Positions 1 through 5,959 of a stretch of DNA of 8,859 nucleotides are shown here, piece after piece. The DNA comes from CAZXYF01 sp964644705 (GTDB lineage: Bacteria; Planctomycetota; Brocadiia; SM23-32): positions 1 through 8,859 of the forward strand of contig CAZXYF010000128.1 of assembly GCA_964644705.1 (NCBI GenBank), read 5' to 3'. The notes beneath the pieces were generated by a model. That model did not search any database. It had not been told where the DNA came from and saw only the letters and a program-made list of their open reading frames with translations. The translations under genes and the position numbers were made by a program. The stretch's first letter is position 1. Every line of letters begins with the position of its first letter.

Positions 1-164
1 TACCGGGCAGGTATATTCTCCTGCTGAAATCCTGTGCCTTTCCACGGCACACTATACAAGACCGCTTAGCGAGGCTTCGATCTATAGTATATCCTTCGAC
101 ACATCGAACATCAAAGCGTGTTCCCGCCTTCGGCGCAAATCTCGGGGTCCCACTGCCTTTTTCC
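1..164. other. non-coding start of window, no gene seen
   Basis: No convincing coding frame is present. The stretch holds several short dyads: TGTGCC/GGCACA (33-38 and 46-51, 7-nt loop), TTCGA/TCGAA (95-99 and 104-108, 4-nt loop) and CGCC/GGCG (125-128 and 132-135). None is followed by a T-run on either strand, so none is called a terminator. The region lies upstream of the iron-operon promoter and may carry regulatory sites, but no known operator is recognisable. Confidence 0.5.
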
Positions 165-193
165 TTGACACTCTGCACACGTCAGGATAAAAT
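165..193 (+). promoter_or_regulatory. sigma-70 promoter of the feo operon
   Basis: TTGACA at 165-170 (perfect -35) and TAAAAT at 188-193 (5 of 6 to TATAAT) are separated by the ideal 17 bp. Transcription would start near 200, leaving a leader of about 24 nt before the ATG at 224. A short imperfect dyad (TGAC 166-169, GTCA 181-184) lies across the -35 and spacer and could be part of an operator. It does not resemble the classical DtxR/IdeR box or a Fur box, so the regulator site is unassigned. Confidence 0.75.
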
Positions 194-223
194 GTTGGAT
201 GAATCAAACTTTGGAGGGAATTG

Positions 224-988
224 ATGCCAGATACCGCTGCCCTATCGTCAACAATGGAGGATTACCTGGAGGCCATCAGTCGTCTGGTGAGCCGCGAGGG
301 GGCGGCACACGTGAAGGATATCGCTGAGACGACGTCGGTGCACATGTCAACCGTCACCACCGCTCTCCACACGCTGGCGGAGAAAGGTCTTGTCAACTAT
401 CGTCCGTACGAAGCCGCAACGCTGACGGAAGAGGGAAAAAAAGTTGCGGACCGGATTGTCGGGCGCCATGAGGCCATCAGCGATTTCCTGTCCGGCATCC
501 TCCTGGTGGACGAGGAGGTGGCCGAAGAGAACGCATGCCGCATGGAACATGTGCTGGATCGAGAAGTGGTGGAACATCTGTCCCTTTTCGGTCGGTTCGT
601 CAAGGAATGTCCGCGCGCCGGTGAGGATTGGTTGGACAAATTCCGCTATTTTCTCGAGCATGACGGGGAACCGCCGAAGGATGAGCAGGCAATTGCTGAC
701 TGGTTACACAACCTCCAGAAGAAACTCGATACCGATAATGAAGGAGACGACAGAGTGACGACACTGGATGAGCTGGAATCCGGGCAGGAAGCAACAATAG
801 TAAAGGTGGGCGGAACGGGATCAATACGCCGTCGGATGGTGGACATGGGAGCCGTAAAAGGAACGACGGTGGAGGTCGTGAAGGTGGCTCCCCTGGGTGA
901 TCCGATGGAGGTCAAGATCAAAGGGTACAACCTGACATTGCGCAAAAAAGAAGCCGCAAACATCACAGTGGATACCGACAACTCATGA
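224..988 (+). CDS. DtxR-family metal-dependent regulator with C-terminal FeoA domain
   Basis: Predicted iron- (or manganese-) responsive transcriptional repressor of 254 residues. Residues about 10-70 form a winged helix-turn-helix. Residues 75-130 match the DtxR dimerisation and metal-binding domain, including the hallmark segment with Cys105, Glu108 and His109 and an upstream His82. After a charged linker (about 135-177), residues 178-248 form a canonical FeoA/SH3-like domain with RRRMVDMG, APLGDP and a closing RKKEAANI. The ATG at 224 is preferred over the in-frame TTG at 221 because GGAGG (213-217) then has a 6-nt spacing. It is first in an operon with feoA and feoB and overlaps the next gene by ATGA, so it probably autoregulates iron uptake. 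FeoA-like third domains are known in DtxR proteins, but this one looks unusually like free FeoA. AAGGAG (741-746) plus GTG (755) inside the gene could start a separate 77-residue FeoA. Confidence 0.88.
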   Translation: MPDTAALSSTMEDYLEAISRLVSREGAAHVKDIAETTSVHMSTVTTALHTLAEKGLVNYRPYEAATLTEEGKKVADRIVGRHEAISDFLSGILLVDEEVAEENACRMEHVLDREVVEHLSLFGRFVKECPRAGEDWLDKFRYFLEHDGEPPKDEQAIADWLHNLQKKLDTDNEGDDRVTTLDELESGQEATIVKVGGTGSIRRRMVDMGAVKGTTVEVVKVAPLGDPMEVKIKGYNLTLRKKEAANITVDTDNS

Positions 989-1236
989 ATCAATCACGAT
1001 CACAGCACAGCATGCCGTTGATGATGCAGGAGCCAGGTCAAAACGCAAGAATCCTGGAGATCCGTGGCGGACAGGGCATACGTCAACGACTGTCGTCGAT
1101 GGGCATTTATCCGGGAGAAATCGTATCGCTGGTGCGAGGAGGTTCGGGCGGACCCGTTATCGTAGAAGTTCGCGGCAGCCGGGTGGTTATCGGACGAGGC
1201 ATGGCCCATCGGGTGATCACAGAAACCGTCGAATAA
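985..1236 (+). CDS. feoA: FeoA family protein
   Basis: Small cytoplasmic SH3-like protein of 83 residues that in characterised systems binds or modulates the FeoB ferrous-iron transporter. The FeoA core spans about residues 15-82, with the characteristic RQRLSSMG(I)YPGE turn and the closing segment GSRVVIGRGMAHRV. Residues 1-13 are a non-conserved polar leader. The start at 985 overlaps the stop of the regulator gene (ATGA, 985-988). No good Shine-Dalgarno is visible, so translation probably depends on coupling to the upstream gene. In-frame ATGs nearer the core also lack a ribosome binding site. It differs clearly from the FeoA domain at the end of the regulator, lacking its APLGDP motif, so the operon holds two divergent FeoA domains. 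A 52-bp gap separates it from feoB. Confidence 0.9.
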   Translation: MNQSRSQHSMPLMMQEPGQNARILEIRGGQGIRQRLSSMGIYPGEIVSLVRGGSGGPVIVEVRGSRVVIGRGMAHRVITETVE

Positions 1237-1288
1237 TTTTTTAAGACGAAGTTTGAACGTTCCAAGAACTCATCGGAAAGATATACTG

Positions 1289-3394
1289 ATGCCCCAATCA
1301 ACAGAGGATGAACTGGCCCCGGACGCAGACATCAAGGTCGCCCTGGCGGGAAATCCCAACTCGGGCAAAACAACCGTTTTCAATGCCCTCGCCGGCGCCC
1401 GTCAGCACGTTGGAAACTATCCGGGCGTGACGGTTGAAAAAAAGGAAAGTGTATTCACCTGCCACGGCGAGCAGGTGGAACTGGTCGATTTACCCGGCAC
1501 CTACAGCCTCACCGCGTACAGCATTGAGGAGCTGGTGGCCCGTGATTACGTGATCGAAGAACAACCCGATCTGGTGGTGGATATCGTCGATGCCTCCAAC
1601 CTTGAACGCAACCTGTATCTGGCAGTCCAGTTCATGGAACTGGGCATCCCCGTGATTCTGGCGCTGAACATGAGCGATGTGGCGGAGGCGCGGGGCTTTA
1701 ATATCGATACCGATCGACTGTCTGAACTGCTGGGCGTCAGAATCGTCTCCACGGTCGGTCATCGGGGAGAAGGACTGGAGGAACTGAAGGAAGCCATCGT
1801 GGAGGTGGGAGCAGCCAAAACGCCCAAAAAACCGACCGTCGTAACCTACGGTGAGGAGATTGAACGTGAAATCCATAAACTCATTCCGCAGATCCACGAG
1901 GATAAGGCCCTCCGTCAGCGCTACAACGCTCGATGGATGGCCGTGAAACTTCTAGAAAATGACAGCGAAATTCGCGAAGCCGTTGAAAAGTGGGCCGCCG
2001 ACCCCGACGCCCTACTCGAAGCAACCCAGCAGGCAGCAAATCGGATCAAAAGGGACTTCGGAGAAGATCCCGAGATGGCCATCGCCGATCAGCGCTACGG
2101 ATTCATCTCTGGAGCCTGCACGGAAGCGGTTGAACAGACGGTCGAAGCCCGACACACACTCTCCGACCGCATTGACCAGGTGGTGACCAGCCGCGTGCTG
2201 GGAATTCCTATTTTCCTGGGGCTCATGTATCTTGTTTTCAAGCTCACTTTCACTCTGAGCGCGCCCATGATGGGCTGGGTGGAGGCCTTTTTCGCCTGGC
2301 TGGGCACCAACGTGGCAAGTCTGTGGCCGGCCGGTTCCGAAAGCGCTTTGAAATCCCTCATCGTCGACGGAATTATCGGAGGCGTCGGCGGCGTGCTGGT
2401 CTTTTTCCCCGTGATACTGCTTCTGTTTCTGGCCATATCCATTCTGGAGGCATCGGGTTACATGGCACGGGCCGCATTCATCATGGACCGTTTCATGCAC
2501 AAAATCGGCCTTCACGGACGAAGTTTCATTCCCATGCTGCTGGGTTTCGGTTGCACGGTCCCGGCAATTATGGCCACACGAACGATGGAAAGTCGGCGTG
2601 ATCGGTTGACCACCATTCTGGTGCTTCCGCTGATCAGCTGCGGGGCGCGTCTGCCCATTTACGCTCTGTTCATTCCGGCCTTTTTCCCGTCCGAATGGCA
2701 GACCCCTCTTTTATGGGGGATTTACATGATCGGGATCGCGCTTGCAGTGGTGCTGGCCAAACTCTTGCGGAGCACGTTGTTCAAAGGGGAAGTGGCCCCG
2801 TTTGTGATGGAACTGCCGCCCTATCGGATGCCAACGATCAAGGGCACGCTCATTCATATGTGGGAGCGCGCCTGGATGTTCCTGCGCAAAGCCGGAACGA
2901 TCATCGTGGGGATCTCGATTGTGCTATGGGCCCTCACCAGCTATCCCAAACTCCCCGCCGAACAGGTTCCTCAGGAACAGCCAAGGAAAGCGGCCCAGAT
3001 GCAACTGTCCCATTCGGTGGCCGGACAAATCGGACACGCGATGGAACCGGTGATGGAACCGATCGGTTTCGACTGGAAAACATCCACGGCCATGCTCGGT
3101 GCGTTCGCCGCCAAAGAAATGTTCGTGGCACAACTGGGAATCGTCAATTCACTCGGCGAAGTCGGTCCGAAGTCCACACGACTGAGGAAAACCCTGCGCA
3201 AACAGTACACCCCCCTTCAGGCATTCTGCATCATGCTTTTCTGCCTCATCAGCGTGCCGTGTATGGTAACGGTGGTGACGACGTGGAAGGAGACCGGTTC
3301 CTGGAAATGGCCCGCCCTCCAGGTTGGAGGCCTAACGGGCCTGGCATACGTGATAACGCTCCTGGTATATCAGGTCGGGAGCATTTTCGCTTAG
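1289..3394 (+). CDS. feoB: ferrous iron transporter FeoB
   Basis: GTP-dependent Fe(II) transporter of the inner membrane, 701 residues from the ATG at 1289. That start follows GGAAAG (1275-1280). An in-frame TTG at 1253 would add 12 residues but lacks a clear ribosome binding site. The N-terminal G domain shows G1 GNPNSGKT (21-28), the G2 region with VGNYPGVT (41-48), G3 DLPG (67-70), G4 NMSD (127-130) and a G5-like STVGH (about 154-158). A helical switch (GDI-like) region follows, then a membrane domain from about residue 300 with the two Gate segments. The conserved GFGCTVPAIMATR lies near 416-428 and SCGARLPIY near 449-457, each carrying the conserved Cys. The C-terminus ends just after the last membrane helix, without the longer cytoplasmic tail of some enterobacterial FeoB. 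The next gene begins 13 bp downstream, consistent with one transcript. Confidence 0.97.
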   Translation: MPQSTEDELAPDADIKVALAGNPNSGKTTVFNALAGARQHVGNYPGVTVEKKESVFTCHGEQVELVDLPGTYSLTAYSIEELVARDYVIEEQPDLVVDIVDASNLERNLYLAVQFMELGIPVILALNMSDVAEARGFNIDTDRLSELLGVRIVSTVGHRGEGLEELKEAIVEVGAAKTPKKPTVVTYGEEIEREIHKLIPQIHEDKALRQRYNARWMAVKLLENDSEIREAVEKWAADPDALLEATQQAANRIKRDFGEDPEMAIADQRYGFISGACTEAVEQTVEARHTLSDRIDQVVTSRVLGIPIFLGLMYLVFKLTFTLSAPMMGWVEAFFAWLGTNVASLWPAGSESALKSLIVDGIIGGVGGVLVFFPVILLLFLAISILEASGYMARAAFIMDRFMHKIGLHGRSFIPMLLGFGCTVPAIMATRTMESRRDRLTTILVLPLISCGARLPIYALFIPAFFPSEWQTPLLWGIYMIGIALAVVLAKLLRSTLFKGEVAPFVMELPPYRMPTIKGTLIHMWERAWMFLRKAGTIIVGISIVLWALTSYPKLPAEQVPQEQPRKAAQMQLSHSVAGQIGHAMEPVMEPIGFDWKTSTAMLGAFAAKEMFVAQLGIVNSLGEVGPKSTRLRKTLRKQYTPLQAFCIMLFCLISVPCMVTVVTTWKETGSWKWPALQVGGLTGLAYVITLLVYQVGSIFA

Positions 3395-3407
3395 GGAGGA
3401 GACAACG

Positions 3408-3596
3408 ATGCCTGTTATCGAAACCATAGCCGTAATCGGAATTGTGGCCCTGGCGCTGATTTTTACCGCGCGCAAATTCGCTCGAATCGCCCGGGGCGAA
3501 GACGGCTGCAACTGCGAGGGCAGCTGTCCTTTGACCACCCCCGACGAATGTCAGACGACAACACAAAAAAACACAGATGTGAAAGAATCAATCTGA
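3408..3596 (+). CDS. FeoB-associated Cys-rich membrane protein
   Basis: A 62-residue protein directly downstream of feoB with a strong ribosome binding site (GGGAGGA, 3394-3400, 7 nt before the ATG). Residues 3-20 form one transmembrane helix followed by a basic segment (ARKFARIAR, 21-29), which predicts a cytoplasmic C-terminal tail by the positive-inside rule. The tail has four cysteines (C34, C36, C40, C48) in a CNC...SC...C pattern. This matches the small FeoB-associated proteins (sometimes called FeoP) found in many anaerobes next to feoB. The cysteines may bind iron or an Fe-S cluster near the FeoB exit, but no biochemical role is established from sequence. It is the last gene of the iron operon. 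Confidence 0.82.
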   Translation: MPVIETIAVIGIVALALIFTARKFARIARGEDGCNCEGSCPLTTPDECQTTTQKNTDVKESI

Positions 3597-3673
3597 TGGA
3601 ATAGCGGATGTATGGCGCGCACCGAGTGCTGGCAGCTCAGATTTTCGACAATGACATCGCCCCAACCAGAATA

Positions 3674-3727
3674 TGGCCTCTCAGCGAGTCGGATCCCGTG
3701 CCCAATTGCGGCGTGGACGGGAGGCCA
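3674..3727. repeat. 7-bp inverted repeat in convergent intergenic region
   Basis: TGGCCTC (3674-3680) and GAGGCCA (3721-3727) are perfect inverted arms 40 bp apart, between the convergent iron operon and the PPOX-family gene. Flanking AATAT/ATATT bases extend the symmetry imperfectly. There is no T-run, so it is not called an intrinsic terminator. No terminator for either gene is obvious in 3597-3757. Confidence 0.35.
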
Positions 3728-3757
3728 CAAATATTGTCCCCCCAGCCACATTTCACA

Positions 3758-4135
3758 TTAGAGCAACTTTTCCGCCCCTGAATACACTTCCTCCACCTTC
3801 AGAGCCGCGGCGGCATTCCCCGGATGCCCCTCAGGATTCCAGCATTCCATGTCGTCGAATACGGAGCCTTCGGTGTGATATTCAACGGGACCTTTCACCT
3901 GATACGCGTCACCCTCCCCGGTGATAAATAGAATAGCCCCCAAACATTCACCCAGAATGTTGGCCCGCGTCTTGTCAAAATAATTATCGGCCACGACGAG
4001 AGTCTCGTCGTCGTATCGACTGACACACGTAGCGTATATGGAATTAGGTTTCCCATCCGCATCCACGGTGGTCAACACAACAGGTCCTTCGCGTTCTTCC
4101 CATGCTTCTACAACTTTTTCGGGCAACTGAGCCAT
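3758..4135 (-). CDS. pyridoxamine 5'-phosphate oxidase family (FMN split-barrel) protein
   Basis: A 125-residue soluble protein with the split beta-barrel pattern of the PPOX/flavin-binding superfamily. Residues 18-33 (PVVLTTVDADGKPNSI) form the first strand and hairpin. LVVADNYFDKTRANI (46-60) carries the Lys/Arg/Asn positions that contact flavin phosphate in relatives. AILFITGEGDAYQVKGPVEYH (67-87) gives the following strands. Such proteins bind FMN, F420 or haem and act as small reductases or oxidases, and the substrate cannot be assigned. True PdxH is much longer, so this is not a vitamin B6 oxidase proper. The ATG at 4135 has an AGAGAGGA-type ribosome binding site on the minus strand (about 4143-4150) with 7-nt spacing. 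It is a single gene, divergent from the permease cluster and convergent with the iron operon. Confidence 0.8.
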   Translation of the reverse strand: MAQLPEKVVEAWEEREGPVVLTTVDADGKPNSIYATCVSRYDDETLVVADNYFDKTRANILGECLGAILFITGEGDAYQVKGPVEYHTEGSVFDDMECWNPEGHPGNAAAALKVEEVYSGAEKLL

Positions 4136-4357
4136 CGTACGTTCCTCTCTTTTTCAGAAAAAAGCGAGATTGTAAGTTGTCTGATTGTATGCGCCGTTTT
4201 GTGCCCGGGTTTTTGAGGGGGCCAATCGACCAGAATCGTGCACCTGGCAACACTCGGCTCAAACTCCCCATAAGCGGAACGAGGATATTTCACCAGTTGC
4301 AGCCGTCGGCGGCGTTTATGCCGAGCGGTGAACTGCCAGGATCACAACGACACATCC
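4136..4357. other. divergent intergenic region with a nested dyad
   Basis: No credible gene lies here. TTCACC (4289-4294) and GGTGAA (4327-4332) are inverted arms that enclose a second dyad, TCGGC/GCCGA (4306-4310 and 4320-4324, 9-nt loop). Together they make a nested symmetric element about 25 bp upstream of the permease promoter. GATTGTA occurs twice, 15 bp apart (4168-4174 and 4183-4189). On the minus strand each reads TACAATC, a possible -10 for the PPOX-family gene, but neither has a good -35. Confidence 0.4.
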
Positions 4358-4384
4358 TTGACATGATTTGATCTCTAATATAAT
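4358..4384 (+). promoter_or_regulatory. candidate sigma-70 promoter of TSUP permease cluster
   Basis: TTGACA (4358-4363) and TATAAT (4379-4384) both match consensus perfectly but are 15 bp apart, two short of the optimum. Transcription would start near 4391 and give a leader of about 160 nt before the ATG at 4552. The short spacing may mean a weak or activator-dependent promoter. Confidence 0.55.
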
Positions 4385-4450
4385 GCTAGGTTATTCGAAC
4401 GTCAACAGTAAGCAGCAACCGTAGTAGCTCACAAAAGTATCCTGACACAC

Positions 4451-4529
4451 TGCCCGGCAAGCAGCTGAGAACGCTGGTGCGGGCACTTCGCGAATCATGC
4501 AACGGCTGCACTCCTTTCACCAGTTCTCA
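4451..4529 (+). promoter_or_regulatory. structured 5' leader with two mutually exclusive hairpins
   Basis: Hairpin A pairs TGCCCG (4451-4456) with CGGGCA (4480-4485), with an inner CAGC/GCTG helix (4462-4465 and 4473-4476). Hairpin B pairs TGAGAAC-gc-TGGTG (4466-4479) with CACCAGTTCTCA (4518-4529): 12 base pairs with a 2-nt bulge. B uses bases inside A, so the two compete or form a pseudoknot. The element ends 10 nt before the ribosome binding site (GAGGT, 4540-4544) of the first permease gene. No known riboswitch class was recognised. Confidence 0.4.
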
Positions 4530-4551
4530 ACAATAGGCCGAGGTATTACCC

Positions 4552-4635
4552 ATGCATTTAGTTATCGGCGTTACTATCGTCCTTGCGGTTGCCATCCTGA
4601 TGTCGATGACGGGTCGGGGAGGCGGCAATTTTTAC
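4552..4635 (+). CDS. TSUP (TauE/SafE) family permease, 5' fragment cut by assembly gap
   Basis: Twenty-eight codons from an ATG with GAGGT (4540-4544) 7 nt upstream, running into the run of Ns. The peptide is a hydrophobic helix ending in MSMTGRGGGNFY. It is identical at 21 of 28 positions to the start of the complete permease at 4788, and 67 of 84 bases match. The conserved Gly-rich turn is the TSUP-family signature after the first helix. The rest of this gene is missing from the assembly, so it cannot be judged intact or broken. It is probably the first gene of a transcript that also carries the downstream permease. Confidence 0.8.
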
Positions 4636-4645
4636 NNNNNNNNNN
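4636..4645. other. assembly gap (10 Ns)
   Basis: Ten undetermined bases. The true missing length is unknown, since ten Ns is often a placeholder. It falls inside sequence shared by the two permease copies, a likely cause of assembly failure. Literal distances and reading frames across it should not be trusted. Confidence 0.97.
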
Positions 4646-4771
4646 CCCCGCCAGCTTCTTGAAGCACGACGAAAAGAACTGTATGTGAAACATCCCGTGC
4701 CGAAACACTGGCATGAAGACTACGCCGAGGGCCGGGCCAGTACCAAACCTTTCATTAATCCACAACATTAA
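4646..4771 (+). CDS. C-terminal fragment of an unidentified protein
   Basis: An open frame of 41 codons runs from the gap edge to TAA (4769-4771). The peptide is hydrophilic, rich in Arg, Lys and His, and ends in WHEDYAEGRASTKPFINPQH. It has no membrane segment and no recognised domain. Its stop is 16 bp before the ATG of the complete permease, the spacing expected within an operon. It could be the tail of the interrupted first permease, if that protein has a long cytoplasmic C-terminus, or the end of a separate small gene between the two permeases. The gap prevents a decision. Translation is inferred only from the open frame and position. Confidence 0.5.
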   Translation, partial: PRQLLEARRKELYVKHPVPKHWHEDYAEGRASTKPFINPQH

Positions 4772-4787
4772 GCCGAGAGAGTAAAAC

Positions 4788-5579
4788 ATGTATTTAGCTA
4801 TTGGCATCGTTGGCGTCCTTTCCGTTGCCACCCTGATGTCCATGACGGGTCGAGGGGGCGGGAATTTCTACGTCCCCCTGCTGATCGCACTCGGTTTTCA
4901 GGCGCACCAGGCGGCCACCACCGCTCAGCTCATACTGATTGCCAGCGCAGCCGCTGCAATGCTCGTTTTCTCCAGCCAACGTGCGGTGGACTGGAAGCTG
5001 GCTCTGGTGATTGACCCACCAACCGACGTCGCCGCTCTGTTCGGTGGGTATTACGCACATGTGTTTCCCGAGGAAGTGCTGAAATTTATTTTTGCCGGAC
5101 TGCTGCTACTGGCCGCATATTTCATGCTTCGGCCGGTCAATGAACGCGCGAATTATTCTGGAAGCCGATTCGGATTCTGGGAGAGGGAATACCAGGGCGA
5201 CACATATGTGGTCAACCTGTGGGCGGTCATACCGATAACGGCGGCTACGGGATTCGTGGCGGGCATGGTGGGCATTTCCGGCGGATCTTTCAAGGTCCCC
5301 CTGATGATACTGGCCTGCGGCGTACCAATGCGCGTCGCCGTGGGAACCTCATCGGCCATGGTCACCGCCACCGCACTTATGGGCTTCATCGGTCACACGG
5401 CCAGCGGCGACTTCAATCCTGCTTCAGCTATTCCCCTGGCCGCAGCAGCAGTAATTGGTGGCCTCCTGGGAGGAGCTTTTTCACTGAAGACAAAACCGCG
5501 CAACCTCAAGCGCATTTTTGCCTCCACAACACTGGCCGCCGCCATTTTCATGGCTTTCAACGCCTGGCTGTCAAGTTGA
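4788..5579 (+). CDS. TSUP (TauE/SafE) family permease
   Basis: A 263-residue integral membrane protein of the sulfite/organosulfonate exporter (TSUP) family, relatives of which move small anions such as sulfite, sulfoacetate or thiosulfate. The substrate here is not identifiable. Hydrophobic segments lie at about 2-18, 29-61, 82-90, 97-114, 143-162, 170-203, 211-231 and 243-262. The family's internal duplication is visible: TGRGGGNFYVPLLIALG (20-36) and VGISGGSFKVPLMILACG (161-178) are matching half-repeats. A hydrophilic loop (about 115-141) separates the halves. The start follows a modest GAGAG (4776-4780) ribosome binding site. It stands downstream of a close paralogue (4552) and a partial frame, and is presumably cotranscribed. 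There is no obvious terminator after the stop. Confidence 0.88.
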   Translation: MYLAIGIVGVLSVATLMSMTGRGGGNFYVPLLIALGFQAHQAATTAQLILIASAAAAMLVFSSQRAVDWKLALVIDPPTDVAALFGGYYAHVFPEEVLKFIFAGLLLLAAYFMLRPVNERANYSGSRFGFWEREYQGDTYVVNLWAVIPITAATGFVAGMVGISGGSFKVPLMILACGVPMRVAVGTSSAMVTATALMGFIGHTASGDFNPASAIPLAAAAVIGGLLGGAFSLKTKPRNLKRIFASTTLAAAIFMAFNAWLSS

Positions 5580-5721
5580 GCTGTCTTAAATGAGCCTCCT
5601 CCTCAGCCAAAATTTCGCAAACCTCATGCCTGAATCATTCTAAAGGCATCCTCAGCCACACATAAGGTCAAGCAGTCAGGGCAATTCCTATTCACAGTAT
5701 ATTCTCATGCAATCGAACAAC

Positions 5722-5752
5722 ATCGGTATGGCCCTGCAATCGCAGGACCGAT
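5722..5752. repeat. bulged hairpin / inverted repeat
   Basis: ATCGGT (5722-5727) pairs with ACCGAT (5747-5752), and inside it CCTGC (5733-5737) pairs with GCAGG (5742-5746) around a 4-nt loop. The left side has a 5-nt bulge (5728-5732), giving an 11-bp interrupted stem. No T-tract follows, so a terminator is unlikely. It could be a protein site or RNA structure. Confidence 0.4.
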
Positions 5753-5799
5753 CGATCAGCCCAAAAACTGAGCAACGACCTTTTATATGGGATCGGCAC

Positions 5800-5827
5800 T
5801 TGCACTGGTTTTGAATACCACTACAAT
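5800..5827 (+). promoter_or_regulatory. candidate sigma-70 promoter
   Basis: TTGCAC (5800-5805, 4 of 6 to TTGACA) and TACAAT (5822-5827, 5 of 6 to TATAAT) are separated by 16 bp. Transcription would start near 5834, about 245 nt before the ATPase start codon, placing the 5960-5996 dyad in the leader. It is the best-spaced pair noticed in this non-coding region, but it is not exceptional. Confidence 0.35.
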
Positions 5828-5959
5828 GTTGGAGTTATCGAATGCCGGAGCACGGTCGATTCTCTCCCGTCCGGTGCCGCCGCAAAACGAACACGGCTCA
5901 TTTGTGGAAAAGCGTAATCTGTAAAAACCGGGCGGTTGAAAGAGGCGAACGCGGCTGAC

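Noticed and set aside
2695..3429. Long +1-frame open frame (244 codons) inside and past feoB.
   Set aside because: It is a shadow of the feoB coding frame. The translation is rich in Gly/His/Arg without domains, whereas feoB shows conserved motifs throughout the same DNA.
4102..4371. Plus-strand open frame of 89 codons over the PPOX gene start and the intergenic region.
   Set aside because: It overlaps the antisense 5' end of a supported gene, has no ribosome binding site, and its composition does not look like a protein.
4390..4551. TPP or other known riboswitch in the permease leader (a CTGAGA-like string is present).
   Set aside because: The CTGAGA string lacks the other conserved TPP elements, and no other known aptamer core was recognised. 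Only the competing hairpins are reported.
4497..4688. Open frame spanning the run of Ns.
   Set aside because: It only stays open because undetermined bases are read through. It overlaps the recognisable permease start in another frame, and its peptide has no family features.
11..5706. GTATATTCTC occurs at 11-20 and at 5697-5706.
   Set aside because: A 10-bp exact match at two distant non-coding sites is short, has no shared flanks, and is plausible by chance.
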